From DMER64 sp964554535 (GTDB taxonomy: Bacteria > Bacteroidota > Bacteroidia > Bacteroidales > UBA932): a stretch of 64,000 nt of DNA. This document shows, in pieces, positions 8,806 to 17,535 of this stretch. The notes beneath the pieces were generated by a model that saw only the letters and a program-made list of their open reading frames with translations, searched no databases and was not told the origin of the DNA. How positions within the stretch are numbered: the stretch's first letter is position 1; every line of letters begins with the position of its first letter. The position numbers were made by a program, and so were the translations under genes. The stretch spans positions 46,558 to 110,557 of the forward strand of contig CAZKPB010000005.1 of the NCBI GenBank assembly GCA_964554535.1, in the 5' to 3' direction.

Positions 8806-10341
8806 TTATTTAATGGTAATAATAGTGCGTAAATAATGGGTCATAGCCGGAGTCCCGTTGTCGGTAGCGGTCAGTACCAGGTGAATGGTGTCCCCGCTTT
8901 GGGCATCGGTCGGAATAGTAACCGCGGTGGAAGCAGCCGCAGGAGTGGCAATAGTCACGTCACCCTTATAGCTGCCCACCTTGTACTGGGCCCAGCCAAA
9001 GGTAAGGGCGTTACCATCGGGATCCGTGGCAGCCACTTTGATTTTGACTGTTTTCCCGGCGGCGGCTTCAAGAGCTTTCGGACCGGCCAGCACGGGTTCG
9101 TGGTTGGCCTCGGCAAAGTTGGGGGTTACCGTCCAGGCCAGGCGGGCGGCAAAATTGTTTTGAATGGCAGGCAGAAAATCGGGTAACACGGGGTCTTTGA
9201 CCGTACGCATGGCGTAGGGTGCAGTGGCTCCCGCCGCTTTTTCCTCGGCCGTCATTTCTTTCTTGCGACCGGCCCACCCGCCGTATTCCTGTCCCTGGTA
9301 GGCGCGCAGGCCGTTTCCAATGAGGTTGAGGAACATAGGCGTGTCACCCTCGCTGATGAAAGAACCGGCAGGTTGTACGGGAGACCATACCCAGTAGCCC
9401 ATTTCCTGCAATTGTTGGGTCGTGTATTCGGTGAATCCAAAATAGTCGGCAAAGTCACCGGGAACCATTTGTTTGCCGTCACCCCATACGCGGTACAATT
9501 CACCAAAGATGCCTTTGGAGCGGATGTTTTGTTGGGTCCAGTCGGCACAGAAATAGACCGTGTCGGCCGGGTCGGCCACGCCTCTCTTGGCACCGTAGCC
9601 TAAACTGATGACGCCCGAATTGAGAATGACGGATTCTACGTCGGGCCAGTTAGGTCTTACATAACCGCTGTAAGTGGTATCCTGTTGTCCGGAAAGACAG
9701 AATTTGGCCTTGGCGGACACTTTGGCTTTTACAGCTTCCCATTGGGGAGTACCCTTATATTGTTCTTCAATGGATTTGAGAGCACGCGAGGCCGTGCTGG
9801 GGCCACCCCATACCTGAATGAACACCGGACGCGGGTCGTCGTCCAACAGGACTTTTTTGATGAGGTCAGAGCCCGGGGTATCTTTTGAAATATCCCCTTC
9901 AAATTCCACATTGCCCCAGTATATCATTGATTTAAGCTTGTCAGGGGTAGGATAATTGGGGTTATGTACTTTAAGATTCTCATAGACAGAAGCATAGGCT
10001 TCAATGTCCGTGTCAATGAAACGCTCTCCATCGGCCCAGCGCCAGTGCGTTTGGGGACCCAGATCACGACCCTCACGGGAATATTCGCGTCCGGGCATAT
10101 ACTGTGTGGTACCCTTGCCATCACCCTTCCAATGAAACTGGCTGCTGGCGTAAATAATCCCTTCCGTATCAAAATCCGTGGAAAACAGAAGGTAGCGAAT
10201 CAGCGAATTGTGGTCGTCCAACTCGGGGTCGCAGGTGACAATGACCCTGGGCTTTTCCACCGCAGTTTGCGTCGCGGCGGCACAACCCGCAAGGGCCAGC
10301 GCGGCCGCGCAAAAGGCAATGAATGTGTATGTTTTTCTCAT
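8806..10341 (-). CDS. DUF1593 (Sde182-like) lipoprotein, copy A
   Basis: A 511-residue lipoprotein (signal ends LALAGC, Cys20). Residues about 30-400 form the DUF1593 domain, which has the nucleoside-hydrolase fold; VTCDPELDDHNS aligns with the DTDxGxDD motif of those enzymes, keeping Asp38, Asp42 and Asp43 while the first Asp is replaced. EGDTPMFLNLIGNGLRAY near residue 330 is a second conserved block. The last 95 residues are the beta-rich C-terminal domain of cellulose-binding protein Sde0182, with a DPDG turn. Function is unproven. Three such proteins alternate with three CE1 esterases here, so a role in glycan binding or hydrolysis outside the cell is likely. Confidence 0.85.
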   Translation of the reverse strand: MRKTYTFIAFCAAALALAGCAAATQTAVEKPRVIVTCDPELDDHNSLIRYLLFSTDFDTEGIIYASSQFHWKGDGKGTTQYMPGREYSREGRDLGPQTHWRWADGERFIDTDIEAYASVYENLKVHNPNYPTPDKLKSMIYWGNVEFEGDISKDTPGSDLIKKVLLDDDPRPVFIQVWGGPSTASRALKSIEEQYKGTPQWEAVKAKVSAKAKFCLSGQQDTTYSGYVRPNWPDVESVILNSGVISLGYGAKRGVADPADTVYFCADWTQQNIRSKGIFGELYRVWGDGKQMVPGDFADYFGFTEYTTQQLQEMGYWVWSPVQPAGSFISEGDTPMFLNLIGNGLRAYQGQEYGGWAGRKKEMTAEEKAAGATAPYAMRTVKDPVLPDFLPAIQNNFAARLAWTVTPNFAEANHEPVLAGPKALEAAAGKTVKIKVAATDPDGNALTFGWAQYKVGSYKGDVTIATPAAASTAVTIPTDAQSGDTIHLVLTATDNGTPAMTHYLRTIITIK

Positions 10342-10423
10342 AAAATAGAGGATTTATAACAAACCAAGGAGTTCCGATCTCTCGGAACTCCATTACAAAT
10401 AACAACTTACCTAAAAACACACA

Positions 10424-11587
10424 TTACTTGAAGAGCAGCGGAGCAAAAATGGAGAGGTAAATTCTCCAGTTTTTCCATACGTGTCCGCCACCGTTCTCAT
10501 AATATGTATACTTCATACCCACCTTGTCCAATTCGGCACGCAGGTTGGCACTGGACTTATATACCATATCTTCGTTACCGCAGCCAATCCAATAGAGTTT
10601 TACTCCATCGTTTTTCTGCTGGGTGAAAGAGGCATCCATCTCGGCATCGGCATTGCGGATACCGGAAGAGAATACGCCAATATAATCAAATGTATTTCTA
10701 TACAATCTGGAAACGGAAACGGTGTGACCGCCACCCATTGACAGACCGGCTACGACGCGGCCGCTCTTTTTGGGAATAGTGCGATAGTTCTTGTCCACAA
10801 AGTTTACAATTTCCATAAAGTTCTTTACAAACTTACCGTCGGGGTCAGAGAAATGATAGGGTTTGTAGTAACCTAACGCACTTTCTCCGGGGGCGGCCTG
10901 CATCATGGCGTGACCGTTGGGCATAACCACAATCATAGGCTGGGCTTTACCCTGGGCAATAAGGTTATCCAGAATCTGGCAGGTACGGCCAAAGATTACC
11001 CATTCGTTTTCATCACCACCGCTACCATGTAACAGGTACAGTACGGGGTATTTGGTTTTGGATGTTTCATATCCGTATGGAGTGTATACATTCATACGGC
11101 GGTCGATGCCAATACCTTCTGAATGATACCAACGGGCAGATAGCGTTCCGTGAGGCACGTCTTTTACTGCATAATAGTCAGCCTGACCGTTACCTACCAA
11201 AAACACGTTGTTTACGGTACCAAAATCACGGTAAACGTGCGGGTTATTGGGGTCCAGGGTAGCCACACCGTCCACTACAAACATATAACTGTATAATTCT
11301 GAAGGCAGCGGTTCTGATGTGTATTCCCAAACACCGTCTTTTTCTTCCATCTGTAGCAGGCCGATACCTACCATACCGCCAATGGGGTTCTTTTCAGCGA
11401 CTTTAGCAAAGTCACCGGCTATCTGTACGTTGTGTGCCTTTGGGGCAATAAATCTAAAGGTCACAGTGTTGTCCGGGTTTACCACCGCGGATTCAATTTT
11501 CTGCGAAATAAACAAGTTTTGTTGGGCAGAAGCGCTAATTCCAAAAAGGACTACCGCAAGCGCTGTCAGGATTGTTTTTTTATTCAT
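10424..11587 (-). CDS. CE1 esterase with N-terminal CBM48-like domain, copy B
   Basis: A 387-residue exported protein. After the signal peptide (ending SASAQQ) comes an early-set/CBM48-like beta-sandwich of about 115 residues (VTFRFIAPKAHNVQIAGDF ... PSELYSYMFVVDGV), then a CE1 esterase domain with YLLHGSGGDENEW, the block APGESALGYYKP and the nucleophile elbow GLSMGG (Ser283). The final His is in GGGHVWKNWR. This CBM48-CE1 arrangement is known for feruloyl and acetyl-xylan esterases in Bacteroidetes. It is closely similar along its full length to the 398-residue protein at 14768, so the two are paralogues from a local duplication. It follows DUF1593 copy B in the transcript after 31 bases. 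Confidence 0.9.
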   Translation of the reverse strand: MNKKTILTALAVVLFGISASAQQNLFISQKIESAVVNPDNTVTFRFIAPKAHNVQIAGDFAKVAEKNPIGGMVGIGLLQMEEKDGVWEYTSEPLPSELYSYMFVVDGVATLDPNNPHVYRDFGTVNNVFLVGNGQADYYAVKDVPHGTLSARWYHSEGIGIDRRMNVYTPYGYETSKTKYPVLYLLHGSGGDENEWVIFGRTCQILDNLIAQGKAQPMIVVMPNGHAMMQAAPGESALGYYKPYHFSDPDGKFVKNFMEIVNFVDKNYRTIPKKSGRVVAGLSMGGGHTVSVSRLYRNTFDYIGVFSSGIRNADAEMDASFTQQKNDGVKLYWIGCGNEDMVYKSSANLRAELDKVGMKYTYYENGGGHVWKNWRIYLSIFAPLLFK

Positions 11588-11618
11588 TGTGAATATGGGT
11601 TAAAATATTTGATGGGTA

Positions 11619-13226
11619 TTAAATTACTGTAATAACAGTTCTGAGGTAACGGGTAAGGGCCGGGGTCCCGTGGTCAATAGCCTGGAGTACAAAGTGAATG
11701 GTATCACCGGCTTTGGCATCTGCAGGCACTGTAAAAGTAGTCTGAGCCTGATTGGGAGTATCTACAGAAAGGGTTCCTTCATAGGTACCTACGGGAAAAT
11801 ACCACCATTGAATATCCATTGCATCACCGTCGGGATCAACGGCTTTAGCTTTAATGGTCACTTTCTGACCGACTTTGGCATTGATGTCAAACGGACCGGT
11901 TACTGCGGGATAGTGGTTGGCATCAGCATAATTGGGAGTTACGGACCATTTCATACGGGCCGCTTCTGACAGGTTCCGCTCGGGAGACATATTGGGAAAG
12001 GTGTGGTCTTCTTTGGCCGAGGCCGCCGTTCCCATACCCATACCGCCCAACAGCGCCGCCATATCGGGCGCGGGGCCACCCTTGAGGGCCGCTTCCACAT
12101 TGCGGTTATGCATAGACATAATGTTGGTGGACATATACGTGGGATGACCTGACTTGGGAGTGCCGCTCTTGGCATCCCACCGACCTGCCCAGCCGCCCCA
12201 AGTCGGGTCAATCCAGGCGCGCAAACCGTTGTCAATAAGATTATAGTAACATCCACTGTCACCGTCTCCGTAAAGTGTGCCAATGGGTTGCGGACGGGTC
12301 CACATTATGTAGCCCATCTTGGCCAGCTCGGGGATGGATTCGCCTTTATAAGGTCCAATCACATCCATTACGTCTCCGGGAACCATTTGTTTACCGTCTC
12401 CCCAGCAACGTACCAGGGCGCCGATGGGTCCTATGCGCATATTGTCGGCAGTCCAGTCGGGAGAAGTGAGGTACGCGTAGGGGGCGTTGTCGTAACGACC
12501 CATACCGCCACGGAGGTTCTGTACGTAAGCATCGGGCCAGTTGACGGCAATGTACTTGTTGTACGCGTTGTCCTGGTCACCGGAAAGGCAGAGCACAATC
12601 TTGTCACATACTTTTTTGTAGATGGCTTCCCATTCTGCGGTGCCTTTGTAGTCATCCTCAATGGAGCGTAAAGCCGCCGCAATGGAAGAAGAGCCGCCCC
12701 AGGCCTGTAAGAACAGGGGGCCCGGTTTGTCATCCAGAATGTTTTTCTTGATAAGATTGGAACCGTCGGTATCTTCATCGTAAACCCCTTCAAAAGCGCA
12801 ATTCCCGTATACGGTTACCGAGCGCAGGTATTCCGGGGTGGGATAACCGGGATCATGTACCTTCAAATTGGTATAGCATTTTTCATAGGCATCAATAATG
12901 TCGTCAATGAAACGCTCGTCCTGAGCAAAACGCCAGGAAGTCTGAGGGCCTAAGCCCAGGGCATCGTATTCGCTGCCTTCCACAAACTGGGTTTTTCCGG
13001 TACCGTCCCCTCTCCAATGGAACCGGCTGCTGGTATAAACCAGTCCGTCAATCTGGAAGTCGGTGGCGTGTAACAAGAAACGGATCATTGAGTTGTTGTC
13101 GTCCAGTTCGGGGTCGCAGGTCACAATGGTACGCGGTTTGGTATACACTCCGTCTGCCGATGCCGAGCAACTTGCCAAGGCCACGCCGGCCACCAGCAGA
13201 GCTACAAGAGTTGTTTTAATTTTCAT
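11619..13226 (-). CDS. DUF1593 (Sde182-like) lipoprotein, copy B
   Basis: A 535-residue lipoprotein (LALASC-type signal, Cys20). It is the closest relative of copy A: both read VTCDPELDD near residue 35, both have FHWRGDG or FHWKGDG, and both end in the Sde0182-type C-terminal domain with a DPDG turn. Asp38, Asp42 and Asp43 match the Asp motif of nucleoside hydrolases. Compared with copy A it has an extra Met/Gly/Ala-rich stretch of about 45 residues (around 385-425, with MAALLGGMGMGTAASA), probably a flexible surface loop. Its second conserved block is GDGDSGCYYNLIDNGLRAW. It lies 12 bases after copy C and 31 before a CE1 gene in the same transcript. Confidence 0.85.
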   Translation of the reverse strand: MKIKTTLVALLVAGVALASCSASADGVYTKPRTIVTCDPELDDNNSMIRFLLHATDFQIDGLVYTSSRFHWRGDGTGKTQFVEGSEYDALGLGPQTSWRFAQDERFIDDIIDAYEKCYTNLKVHDPGYPTPEYLRSVTVYGNCAFEGVYDEDTDGSNLIKKNILDDKPGPLFLQAWGGSSSIAAALRSIEDDYKGTAEWEAIYKKVCDKIVLCLSGDQDNAYNKYIAVNWPDAYVQNLRGGMGRYDNAPYAYLTSPDWTADNMRIGPIGALVRCWGDGKQMVPGDVMDVIGPYKGESIPELAKMGYIMWTRPQPIGTLYGDGDSGCYYNLIDNGLRAWIDPTWGGWAGRWDAKSGTPKSGHPTYMSTNIMSMHNRNVEAALKGGPAPDMAALLGGMGMGTAASAKEDHTFPNMSPERNLSEAARMKWSVTPNYADANHYPAVTGPFDINAKVGQKVTIKAKAVDPDGDAMDIQWWYFPVGTYEGTLSVDTPNQAQTTFTVPADAKAGDTIHFVLQAIDHGTPALTRYLRTVITVI

Positions 13227-13238
13227 ATAAGTCTATCC

Positions 13239-14741
13239 TTATTTAACCGTAATTACATATTGTGCAAAGCGCGTCATGGGACGTTCGGCAATATCCTGAA
13301 CCTCCATATTGACGGCAAAAATTTGTCCGGACTGTGCATCAGCGGGTACCGTAAAGTCGGCGCTCCAGGTGTTTACTGCCGTTACGGGCAGGTCTTCGCC
13401 TTTACCGTCTTTGTAGGTAGCGGAATAGCCGGGAGCCCACCAGGTCACATTCATCTTGTCGCCTTCGGGATCCACTGCCGAACCGATCATTCTTACCGTT
13501 TCTCCGGGGGCTGCCGTAAAGTCAAGCACAGGGGCGCTTACAATGGGTGCATGGTTGCAATCAGCAGGTTCGCAGATAGCCCAGTCGGCACGGGCGGCCA
13601 ATTCTTCAAACAGAATCCGGGTATTGCGGGTGGCACGGTTGTTTACCTCTTTGCGAAAGCCAATATTGATAAACGAGGCACAGCCAAACTGACAAGCCAT
13701 CCAGTCGTAGGGATCAAAGTCCATACGCGGACGTTCTAGCAGACCTTCCGGTCCCCAGCCCTGCCGGGCAGACTCGGCCCAGTCCATATAGGTAATCAGC
13801 CCGTAGTTGTAAATAAGGGGTTCTCCATAGATAGCGCGTCCTTCTCCCATCAGCCAGAACTGGTCCATCAATTTGCCGTGGTCAAATTTAAAGGCATCGC
13901 ACAGGTAGTCGCCTTGGTAATAAGGCAACACTTCTTCAGGAGCCGTTACGGCAGAGAAGAACTGGCCGTAACCGCCAAAGCCCATTATACCACGTGAGCT
14001 TTGCAAACCGGGGAACATTTCATCAATCTTACTGTCGGCACGGCAGTTGTCTTCACCGCTACCACTGATTCTTACCTTTGCTACCACCTTGGCCAAAACG
14101 GCATCCCACTGGGGAGTTCCGTGGTATTTTTCATAGATGCTGTACAGCGCACGTACTGTGGTATTGATACCGCCCCAATGCTGAATGTACAAGGGGCGCA
14201 TATCGTCGTCCATAATGCAGTCCACAATAAAGTCGGAGCCTTCCGTTTCAAAACGGTAGTCGCCTTCAAATTCTATATTACCGACTTTGGTAATGCTTCT
14301 AATATAGTCGGGCGTGGGAAAATTGGGATTGTTCTTGCTCAACAGCACATAGTCTTTTTCATAGCAATCCATAATACGGGGCAACCAGGTAGGATCAACG
14401 GGACGGTATTCTCGCAATCCACCTGCATTTTCTACCGTGTGGCCACAATGCATGGCATTACATCTCCAGTGGGGAGTGATTTCACCCAGAGTATGCAGCC
14501 CGCCGTCCCCGCTGAAGTGATACATCCCTGCGGTCCATACAATACCTGCTATATCATAGTTGTCGGCATACATCAGGCTTAAGATGACGCCGTTCATATC
14601 ATCAATCTCAAGGTCGGTCGTAATAAGAATACGTTCCTGGGTGCTTTTGTCAATTTCTTCCGGCATAACCACAGTAGGGGTACTGCAACCGGTAAGAAAG
14701 GCTACCGTCCCTACCGCCAGGATATTTTTTAATAAATTCAT
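13239..14741 (-). CDS. DUF1593 (Sde182-like) lipoprotein, copy C, divergent
   Basis: A 500-residue lipoprotein (signal ends AFLTGC, Cys19). The nucleoside-hydrolase-like motif is ITTDLEIDD, keeping Asp43, Asp47 and Asp48, but the flanking sequence is much less like copies A and B than they are like each other. The GD(S/T) of the second block is replaced by a DPYDWMACQFGCASF stretch, so its ligand or substrate is probably different. The C-terminal beta domain is present, with a DPEGDKMNVTWW turn. It is the first of the three DUF1593 genes in transcription order, 26 bases after a CE1 gene. Function unproven. Confidence 0.82.
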   Translation of the reverse strand: MNLLKNILAVGTVAFLTGCSTPTVVMPEEIDKSTQERILITTDLEIDDMNGVILSLMYADNYDIAGIVWTAGMYHFSGDGGLHTLGEITPHWRCNAMHCGHTVENAGGLREYRPVDPTWLPRIMDCYEKDYVLLSKNNPNFPTPDYIRSITKVGNIEFEGDYRFETEGSDFIVDCIMDDDMRPLYIQHWGGINTTVRALYSIYEKYHGTPQWDAVLAKVVAKVRISGSGEDNCRADSKIDEMFPGLQSSRGIMGFGGYGQFFSAVTAPEEVLPYYQGDYLCDAFKFDHGKLMDQFWLMGEGRAIYGEPLIYNYGLITYMDWAESARQGWGPEGLLERPRMDFDPYDWMACQFGCASFINIGFRKEVNNRATRNTRILFEELAARADWAICEPADCNHAPIVSAPVLDFTAAPGETVRMIGSAVDPEGDKMNVTWWAPGYSATYKDGKGEDLPVTAVNTWSADFTVPADAQSGQIFAVNMEVQDIAERPMTRFAQYVITVK

Positions 14742-14767
14742 AGTGCTTTTACAGTTTTAGGTTGTTT

Positions 14768-15964
14768 TTATTTAAAGAGCATCGGGGCAAAAACAGACAG
14801 GTATATTCTCCAGTTTTTCCAGATGTGACCGCCTTCTGTTTCCAGATATGTATATTTATAACCTTTGGCATCAAGATTTTCGCGGAATTTCTTGTTGGCC
14901 GCATACAGGAAATCGGTATTCCCTATACCGGTCCAATAGAGCTTCACACCTTTCTTGAACTGAGTATCCAGTTTCCCTTCCAGATTGGCATAAATGGGAG
15001 ACACGGAGGCATCCGTGACCCCAAGGGCGGCCGAGAACAACCCCACGTAAGCAAATACGTCAGGGTTATTGGCCGATATAAACGCCGAGTGGAACCCGCC
15101 CATAGAAAGACCGGCAATGGCCCGTCCGTCCTTTTTGGCAATGGTGCGGTAGTTGCTGTCCACAAATTGCACGATTTCCATAAAATAGGTTTCAAATTCC
15201 CCGTCCATAGAACCGTGGTCAAAATAATGTGGCTTGTAATAGCCTAAGCTGCTCTCTCCGGGAGCCGCCTGCATGGCGGTATGACCGTTGGTCATTACCA
15301 CCATCATTGGCTTGGCTTTTCCTTGGGCAATCAGATTGTCCATAATCTGACAAGCACGTCCAAAGATCACCCATTCGTCTTCATCGCCACCCATACCGTG
15401 AAGCAGGTACAATACCGGGTATTTTTGTTTTCCCGAGACTTCATAACCGTAAGGAGTGTACACATTGATCCGGCGGTCCGTTTTCAAACCCTCAGAGTGG
15501 TACCAGCGGTGAGACAATGTACCGTGAGGTACTTCATTTACTTTGTACAGGTCACCCCGGCCGTTGCCCACAATAAACACATTGGTAACAGTGGCAAAAT
15601 CGCGGTAAACGTATGGATGATTGAGATCAAGGGTGGGAACTCCATCCACCAGAAACTCATAACTATACAACTCTGACGGTAGCGGTTGTGAAGTGTATTC
15701 CCAGACTCCACCCTCGCCTTCTTTCATTTCCACCACACCGGAACCAACCATCCCGTTTACGTGTTCCTCCATCACCTCGTTTACAAAATCACCTGCAATC
15801 TGCACGCTATGTGCTTTTGGGGCAATAAACCTAAATGTAACCGAATTATCATCGCTAACCACCACAGACTCTATTTTTTGTGAAATAAACAAGTTCTGTT
15901 GCGCACGTGCAGAGATTGAACCCAATAGGGCCAGAGCAACCGTAAGTACAAAGATTTTTTTCAT
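14768..15964 (-). CDS. CE1 esterase with N-terminal CBM48-like domain, copy C
   Basis: A 398-residue exported esterase, paralogue of the protein at 10424. Signal peptide (SISARAQQ), CBM48-like domain (residues about 25-130, with VQIAGDFVNEV), then CE1 with YLLHGMGGDEDEW, APGESSLGYYKP and GLSMGG (Ser287 nucleophile); the last His is in EGGHIWKNWR. Identical short blocks shared with copy B (NLFISQKIES, FRFIAPKAH, VPHGTLS, WYHSEG) show recent common origin. It follows susD by 4 bases, so it is firmly in the susCD transcript. Likely removes ester-linked groups from the glycan captured by the SusC/D pair. Confidence 0.9.
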   Translation of the reverse strand: MKKIFVLTVALALLGSISARAQQNLFISQKIESVVVSDDNSVTFRFIAPKAHSVQIAGDFVNEVMEEHVNGMVGSGVVEMKEGEGGVWEYTSQPLPSELYSYEFLVDGVPTLDLNHPYVYRDFATVTNVFIVGNGRGDLYKVNEVPHGTLSHRWYHSEGLKTDRRINVYTPYGYEVSGKQKYPVLYLLHGMGGDEDEWVIFGRACQIMDNLIAQGKAKPMMVVMTNGHTAMQAAPGESSLGYYKPHYFDHGSMDGEFETYFMEIVQFVDSNYRTIAKKDGRAIAGLSMGGFHSAFISANNPDVFAYVGLFSAALGVTDASVSPIYANLEGKLDTQFKKGVKLYWTGIGNTDFLYAANKKFRENLDAKGYKYTYLETEGGHIWKNWRIYLSVFAPMLFK

Positions 15965-15968
15965 AATA

Positions 15969-17516
15969 CTACCAACCGGGGTTTTGAACCATATTGGGGT
16001 TTACAGACATTTCAGTGGCGGGGAAGGGGAATACCTCGTGTTTGCCTGCCTTGAAACCACACTCATTGGATTCGTTGTAGGATTTCCAAGTAACGGAACC
16101 ATTCACCTGCAGTGCAGGGTTGCTCTTACCCTTGTAAGCCAGTTCGGTAGGTGCATCACCCCAGCGGATAAGGTTGAGGTAGCGTTGGCCTTCAAAGCAG
16201 AGTTCCAGACGTGATTCGGTCTTGATCTGGTCCATGGTCACGGCACCGGCAATCAGGGGAGCCTTGGCACGGGTACGAACCTGATTCACGTATTCGGTAG
16301 CCTTGGCCACATTACCGCTTTGCAGGTGAGCCTCGGCCGCCAGCAGCAATACTTCACCGTAACGCATTATGCGGGTATTGTTGGCATAGAAATAGCCGGC
16401 CCAGATGGAACGGAGGATACGATATTTATAATTCCAATAACCCTCATTGTCAGTGATTTCCATATGGTTTTTGGTACCATATTTAGTAAACATCTGGTCA
16501 CGGGTGGCAATAGCATTGTTCAAACGATAACCATCCACACCTTCTACCGCTACAAACGCATCGTACAGGTCCTTGGTGGGATTTAAAAACCCGAAAGTGG
16601 AAGAAGCAAAGGGAGAGGCACTGGTGTAGCTGTATTTTTCACCTCTAAGACCCTGGAAAGTCCATCCAAAGTTATTGTTGGCACCGCTCTGAGAACGGTC
16701 GTTTAGGCAATTGATGACAAACAACAGTTCTTCATTCATACCGCCGGCAGGAATACCCATTGTAGTCATATCGGCCGGGAGGGCATACAAGTTGGAAGCA
16801 ATGACTTTGTCAAGAATGGCAGCCGCTTCGGCATATTTTTTCTCAAACACATACACTTTGCCCAACATGGCCTGGGCATATTGCTCGGTAATGCGATAGG
16901 TGTAGTTGGTTTTGCTGCTCTTGACGGTCAGGGCACCGCTGTTGATGGCCTCGTTCAAATCTGACTCTATGAAGGCCCACAACGCTTCTTTGGTAGCATT
17001 GGCTTGCATATATTCGCTTTCTTCCAGCATATGGTCTACCAACGGAGGGGTACCCCAGAAATTTGTCAGATAGAAGTAAGCGTAGGCGCGGAACACGCGG
17101 GCTTCGGCCACGGCTCTTTTCATAATGGCACTGGTTCCGGTTACTTTTTCAATAATCACATTGGCACGATATACCAACGTATATAAATTGGAATACATAG
17201 AACTGATAGTACCATAGTCGGCACTGAAAGTATAGTCACCCAACATATAGTAGTTTCCGTCGTAGTGGCTGCCACCACCGGACCACATATCGTCAGACAG
17301 GAAATTCTGGAGACTTTGAATGGAGCCGATACCCGTATGAAGGGTTCTCATGGCGGCGTAACAGGCTACAATGCCCTCTTCCGCCTCACCATCGGTTTGA
17401 TAGTAAGAGTCAATCTGAGAAACGCTGTGCTGCGGTATATCTAGTTCTTTTTCGCAGGAAGTGAGGGAAAAGACACTTGCCGCTAAAATCAGTGATAATA
17501 TTTTAATGTGTTTCAT
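15969..17516 (-). CDS. SusD/RagB-family glycan-binding lipoprotein
   Basis: Outer-membrane surface lipoprotein that captures oligosaccharides and closes over the SusC transporter. 515 residues, lipoprotein signal VFSLTSC with Cys21. It shows the usual family layout: an N-terminal TPR-like helical part (YRANVIIEKV, AEARVFRAYAYFYLTNFWGTPPLV, the SusD marker region) and a C-terminal RagB/SusD end (RLELCFEGQRYLNLIRWGDA ... VFPFPATEMSVNPNMVQNPGW). It lies 19 bases after susC and before a CE1 gene. The glycan cannot be told from sequence; the enzymes of the locus suggest an esterified plant cell-wall polymer. Confidence 0.93.
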   Translation of the reverse strand: MKHIKILSLILAASVFSLTSCEKELDIPQHSVSQIDSYYQTDGEAEEGIVACYAAMRTLHTGIGSIQSLQNFLSDDMWSGGGSHYDGNYYMLGDYTFSADYGTISSMYSNLYTLVYRANVIIEKVTGTSAIMKRAVAEARVFRAYAYFYLTNFWGTPPLVDHMLEESEYMQANATKEALWAFIESDLNEAINSGALTVKSSKTNYTYRITEQYAQAMLGKVYVFEKKYAEAAAILDKVIASNLYALPADMTTMGIPAGGMNEELLFVINCLNDRSQSGANNNFGWTFQGLRGEKYSYTSASPFASSTFGFLNPTKDLYDAFVAVEGVDGYRLNNAIATRDQMFTKYGTKNHMEITDNEGYWNYKYRILRSIWAGYFYANNTRIMRYGEVLLLAAEAHLQSGNVAKATEYVNQVRTRAKAPLIAGAVTMDQIKTESRLELCFEGQRYLNLIRWGDAPTELAYKGKSNPALQVNGSVTWKSYNESNECGFKAGKHEVFPFPATEMSVNPNMVQNPGW

Positions 17517-17535
17517 TTCTTTTCTGAATTAAGAA

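Noticed and set aside
14981..15222. Frames inside the CE1 and DUF1593 genes on either strand as extra small genes
   Set aside because: All are short, fully inside well-supported genes and lack any start-site or family support.
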